This document shows, in pieces, positions 62,336 to 64,000 of a stretch of 64,000 nt of DNA. A program made the translations under genes and the position numbers. A model generated the notes under the pieces. It did not search any database and was not told where the DNA came from. It saw nothing but the letters and a program-made list of their open reading frames with translations. Location: contig CM047425.1 in the NCBI GenBank assembly GCA_026168455.1, positions 2,578,001 to 2,642,000 on the forward strand. The letters are read 5' to 3'. The first letter of the stretch is position 1, and the number at the start of each line of letters is the position of its first letter. This DNA is from Theocolax elegans. Taxonomy: Eukaryota; Arthropoda; Insecta; Hymenoptera; Cerocephalidae.

Positions 62336-62699
62336 GTTTGTAGTTCAGTTTTAAGCTATTATAATATCAAGTAGAATTATATATTATATATATTATATTA
62401 TATAATATCTAAATAAAATAAGTAAAAAAAACTAGTGGTTTATAAAACTGCATGAACAAATTATATCAGATAAGTATTTGCATAACCTTAAATTTATATT
62501 TTGTTTATGTCAAGAAATTGATTCTTTGTTTCTCCATTTCAGCATAACCAATGTGTCAACACTTAGATATACAATATTTGCAGAATACAGATAAAATTAT
62601 AAACAAGTGTTTTGTTATGCTCAGTGTATTTGTGCTTAGTGCGATATTATGTGGTTGAAGTTATTTTATGTGTACTTATTTGTGAAAGTGTTTCAAACC

Positions 62700-63467
62700 T
62701 CCAATATAATTAGTATATTTCATGCCGTAAAGTACCACTCTCTATATTCTTTTGTTTCTTCTTCTGGTCGCAATTCACATGCTCTGCAAAAATATTGCTT
62801 TGGAGGAACGTCAATTACTTTTTCATTCTCATGCAGTATCAACACCTTGAAGAGAATTGAATCCTCGCTTCCTCCAAGAACCATCACCTGATACACTTAT
62901 ATGGCAATTCTGACTTGTTGAATCATATACTTGCTCGACAGTTGCTTTCATACACTGTTTACCAACTTCTTTACAAACATTTTTTATCTCTGTATTAATA
63001 ATGTCATAATTACTGTGAGAAACTGGACTCGGCAAATCCATATTTCCACAAAAAGTAACTAAACCAGCATGCCCATGACCAAGAGTTCTCATTGTGTACA
63101 CTAACATCTATTTATTTCATAAGCGTTACTTTTTTTCCAACTTTTCTACTTGAATCAATAACAAATACCTTAAAACAGTTTGTACATGTTATTGTTATTT
63201 TACTTCCCAAACCTCTCACATCAACTTCAGAAAATTTAACTGTACCATGACAATTCTGACAAACTAAAAATTCTTCTAATGTTGGGAAAAGTAGTGATAT
63301 ATCTATAATTTTATTTTCTGTGCTACTTTCTTCAATGGTATCAGTTTTTAACTTTTTACTTGATCTGAATCAATGTTGATGGAAGTGCATCGTAGTTGGA
63401 TCTTACTGATGTTGATAATTTTTTTATGAGCAGATGTACTAGGTATTCTGTTACTTGAGTCTGGCAT
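62700..63467 (-). pseudogene. Mutator-like transposase remnant (zinc ribbon and adjacent domain)
   Basis: On the minus strand a likely start ATG at 63467-63465 opens MPDSSNRIPSTSAHKK. After a frame shift come FLVCQNCHGTVKFSEVDVRG and LGSKITITCTNC, a C-x-x-C ... C-x-x-C zinc ribbon (stop at 63112-63114). A further shift gives YTMRTLGHGHAGLVTFCGNM, DLPSPVSHSNYD and ISVSGDGSWRKRGFNSLQGV (63107-62832, then TGA 62831-62829). After a last break, EKVIDVPPKQYFCRACELRP follows. The order and the G-D-G-[ST]-W-x-K-R-G motif match the insect Mutator-like transposase domain family (recognised from memory). At least three frame breaks and loss of the C-terminal half mean it cannot encode a working enzyme. 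Confidence 0.82.
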
Positions 63468-64000
63468 TTGTTTTACTGCTCGTTTTTTGTATAAACTTAT
63501 AATTAATTTCTTAAAACTAATAAAATTTAAAGTTAAAAATATACTTTTAATTTAAAATCCACTGAGTATTTACTAAAATAATGTAAATACTTTATCAATG
63601 CAGGCAATATTTACTTCAAATAGAACTGTACGTATTTGTGCAGTATATTAGAGTAAAAAGAATCATTTATTTATTAACTATTAAATTTGAATCGTATGGT
63701 AAAGTAGATTTCTACTTTACCAAACTCTACGCTTGATAGTTGCTTCGTTTAATATACTTGTCTGTAAACGTCGAAAACCTCGCAATTATTATTTTAGTTA
63801 AATTAAAATAAAATGTCTTTTTTTGCAAAAATAATTTTAGAGAAATAATGTCTATTGATGCTTACTTTATTTCAATTATAACTTGCGAAAAAATTTTTTG
63901 TTTTTTTTTAAATTTTGGGATAATGTTTTATGTAAGAAATACTTTAAAAAAAGTTAATAAAAAAAAAATCGATTTTTTGAGCAGTTAACCCAGGCTTGAC

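Larger units (their letters stand above)
61181..64000 (-). mobile_element. Mutator-like DNA transposon, decayed, right end at window edge
   Basis: The left TIR AAGGGGTCAAGCCTGGGTTA (61181) is inverted at the extreme right as TTAACCCAGGCTTGAC (63985-64000). The last bases of the right TIR lie beyond the window. The element carries a broken minus-strand transposase near its right end. The left 1.4 kb has no recognisable coding sequence. TTAA precedes the left TIR, directly after a T-rich run. Confidence 0.83.

Noticed and set aside
62649..62891. 80-codon + strand frame
   Set aside because: It lies opposite the Mutator-like transposase remnant, whose motifs are on the minus strand.
1..64000. 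tRNA, rRNA and known insect microRNA genes
   Set aside because: I looked for TTCGANTCC-type T-loops and for familiar seed sequences such as let-7, bantam and miR-184, and saw none. A covariance-model search would be needed to exclude them.
1..64000. Endogenous viral or bracovirus-like sequence
   Set aside because: No viral protein motif or circularisation-type repeat was recognised. The repeats are explained by transposons and MITEs.

Overview
The window looks like nuclear DNA from an insect, possibly a hymenopteran (the order is inference). It is very AT-rich, gene-poor, and full of introns, microsatellites, inverted-repeat elements and transposon relics. Nothing suggests a prokaryote: there are no operons, Shine-Dalgarno sites or CRISPR arrays.

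Only one protein-coding gene is certain. The last three coding exons of an ELOVL-type very-long-chain fatty-acid elongase lie on the + strand at 1363-1500, 4254-4496 and 6523-6882. They join in phase 0 and end at TAA 6880-6882. They carry the K-x-x-E-x-x-D-T motif, the H-x-x-H-H catalytic box, the H-x-x-M-Y-x-Y-Y motif and a C-terminal KKxx ER-retrieval signal. The N-terminal exons lie before position 1. A long 3' UTR probably follows, with candidate poly(A) signals at about 7.25, 9.29 and 9.93 kb and two strong hairpins. The intron before the terminal exon ends in a degenerate minisatellite whose unit imitates the real 3' splice acceptor.

From about 10 kb to the right edge I see no confident host coding sequence. 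Four places look like non-coding first exons or promoters on the + strand (about 17.05-17.30, 27.3-27.7, 37.4-37.9 and 57.5-57.8 kb). Three of them end at good 5' splice donors. They may be alternative starts of a gene whose body lies beyond 64 kb. A possible micro-exon with an ATG (20712-20772) sits inside a nested repeat cluster.

The rest is mostly mobile DNA. There is a family of about 200-bp TA-flanked hairpin MITEs (TIR near TACACTGAGAAAAA). A TTAA-flanked MITE family has ends near TTAAGGGGATGTCGGACC, and two further MITEs have piggyBac-like TTAACC ends. Long foldback elements occur at 18.6-21.0, 25.2-25.8 and 29.8-30.3 kb. Non-LTR retrotransposon RNase H remnants lie at 22.6-22.9 and 24.4-25.2 kb. 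A broken Mutator-like transposase lies within matching TIRs at 61.18-64.00 kb, and a probable 1.2-kb non-autonomous relative sits at 47.1-48.3 kb.

Three large direct tandem duplications (about 1.77, 0.72 and 1.63 kb) are nearly identical. In two of them the copies differ mainly by one-base homopolymer indels, so either recent duplication or false duplication by the assembler is possible.
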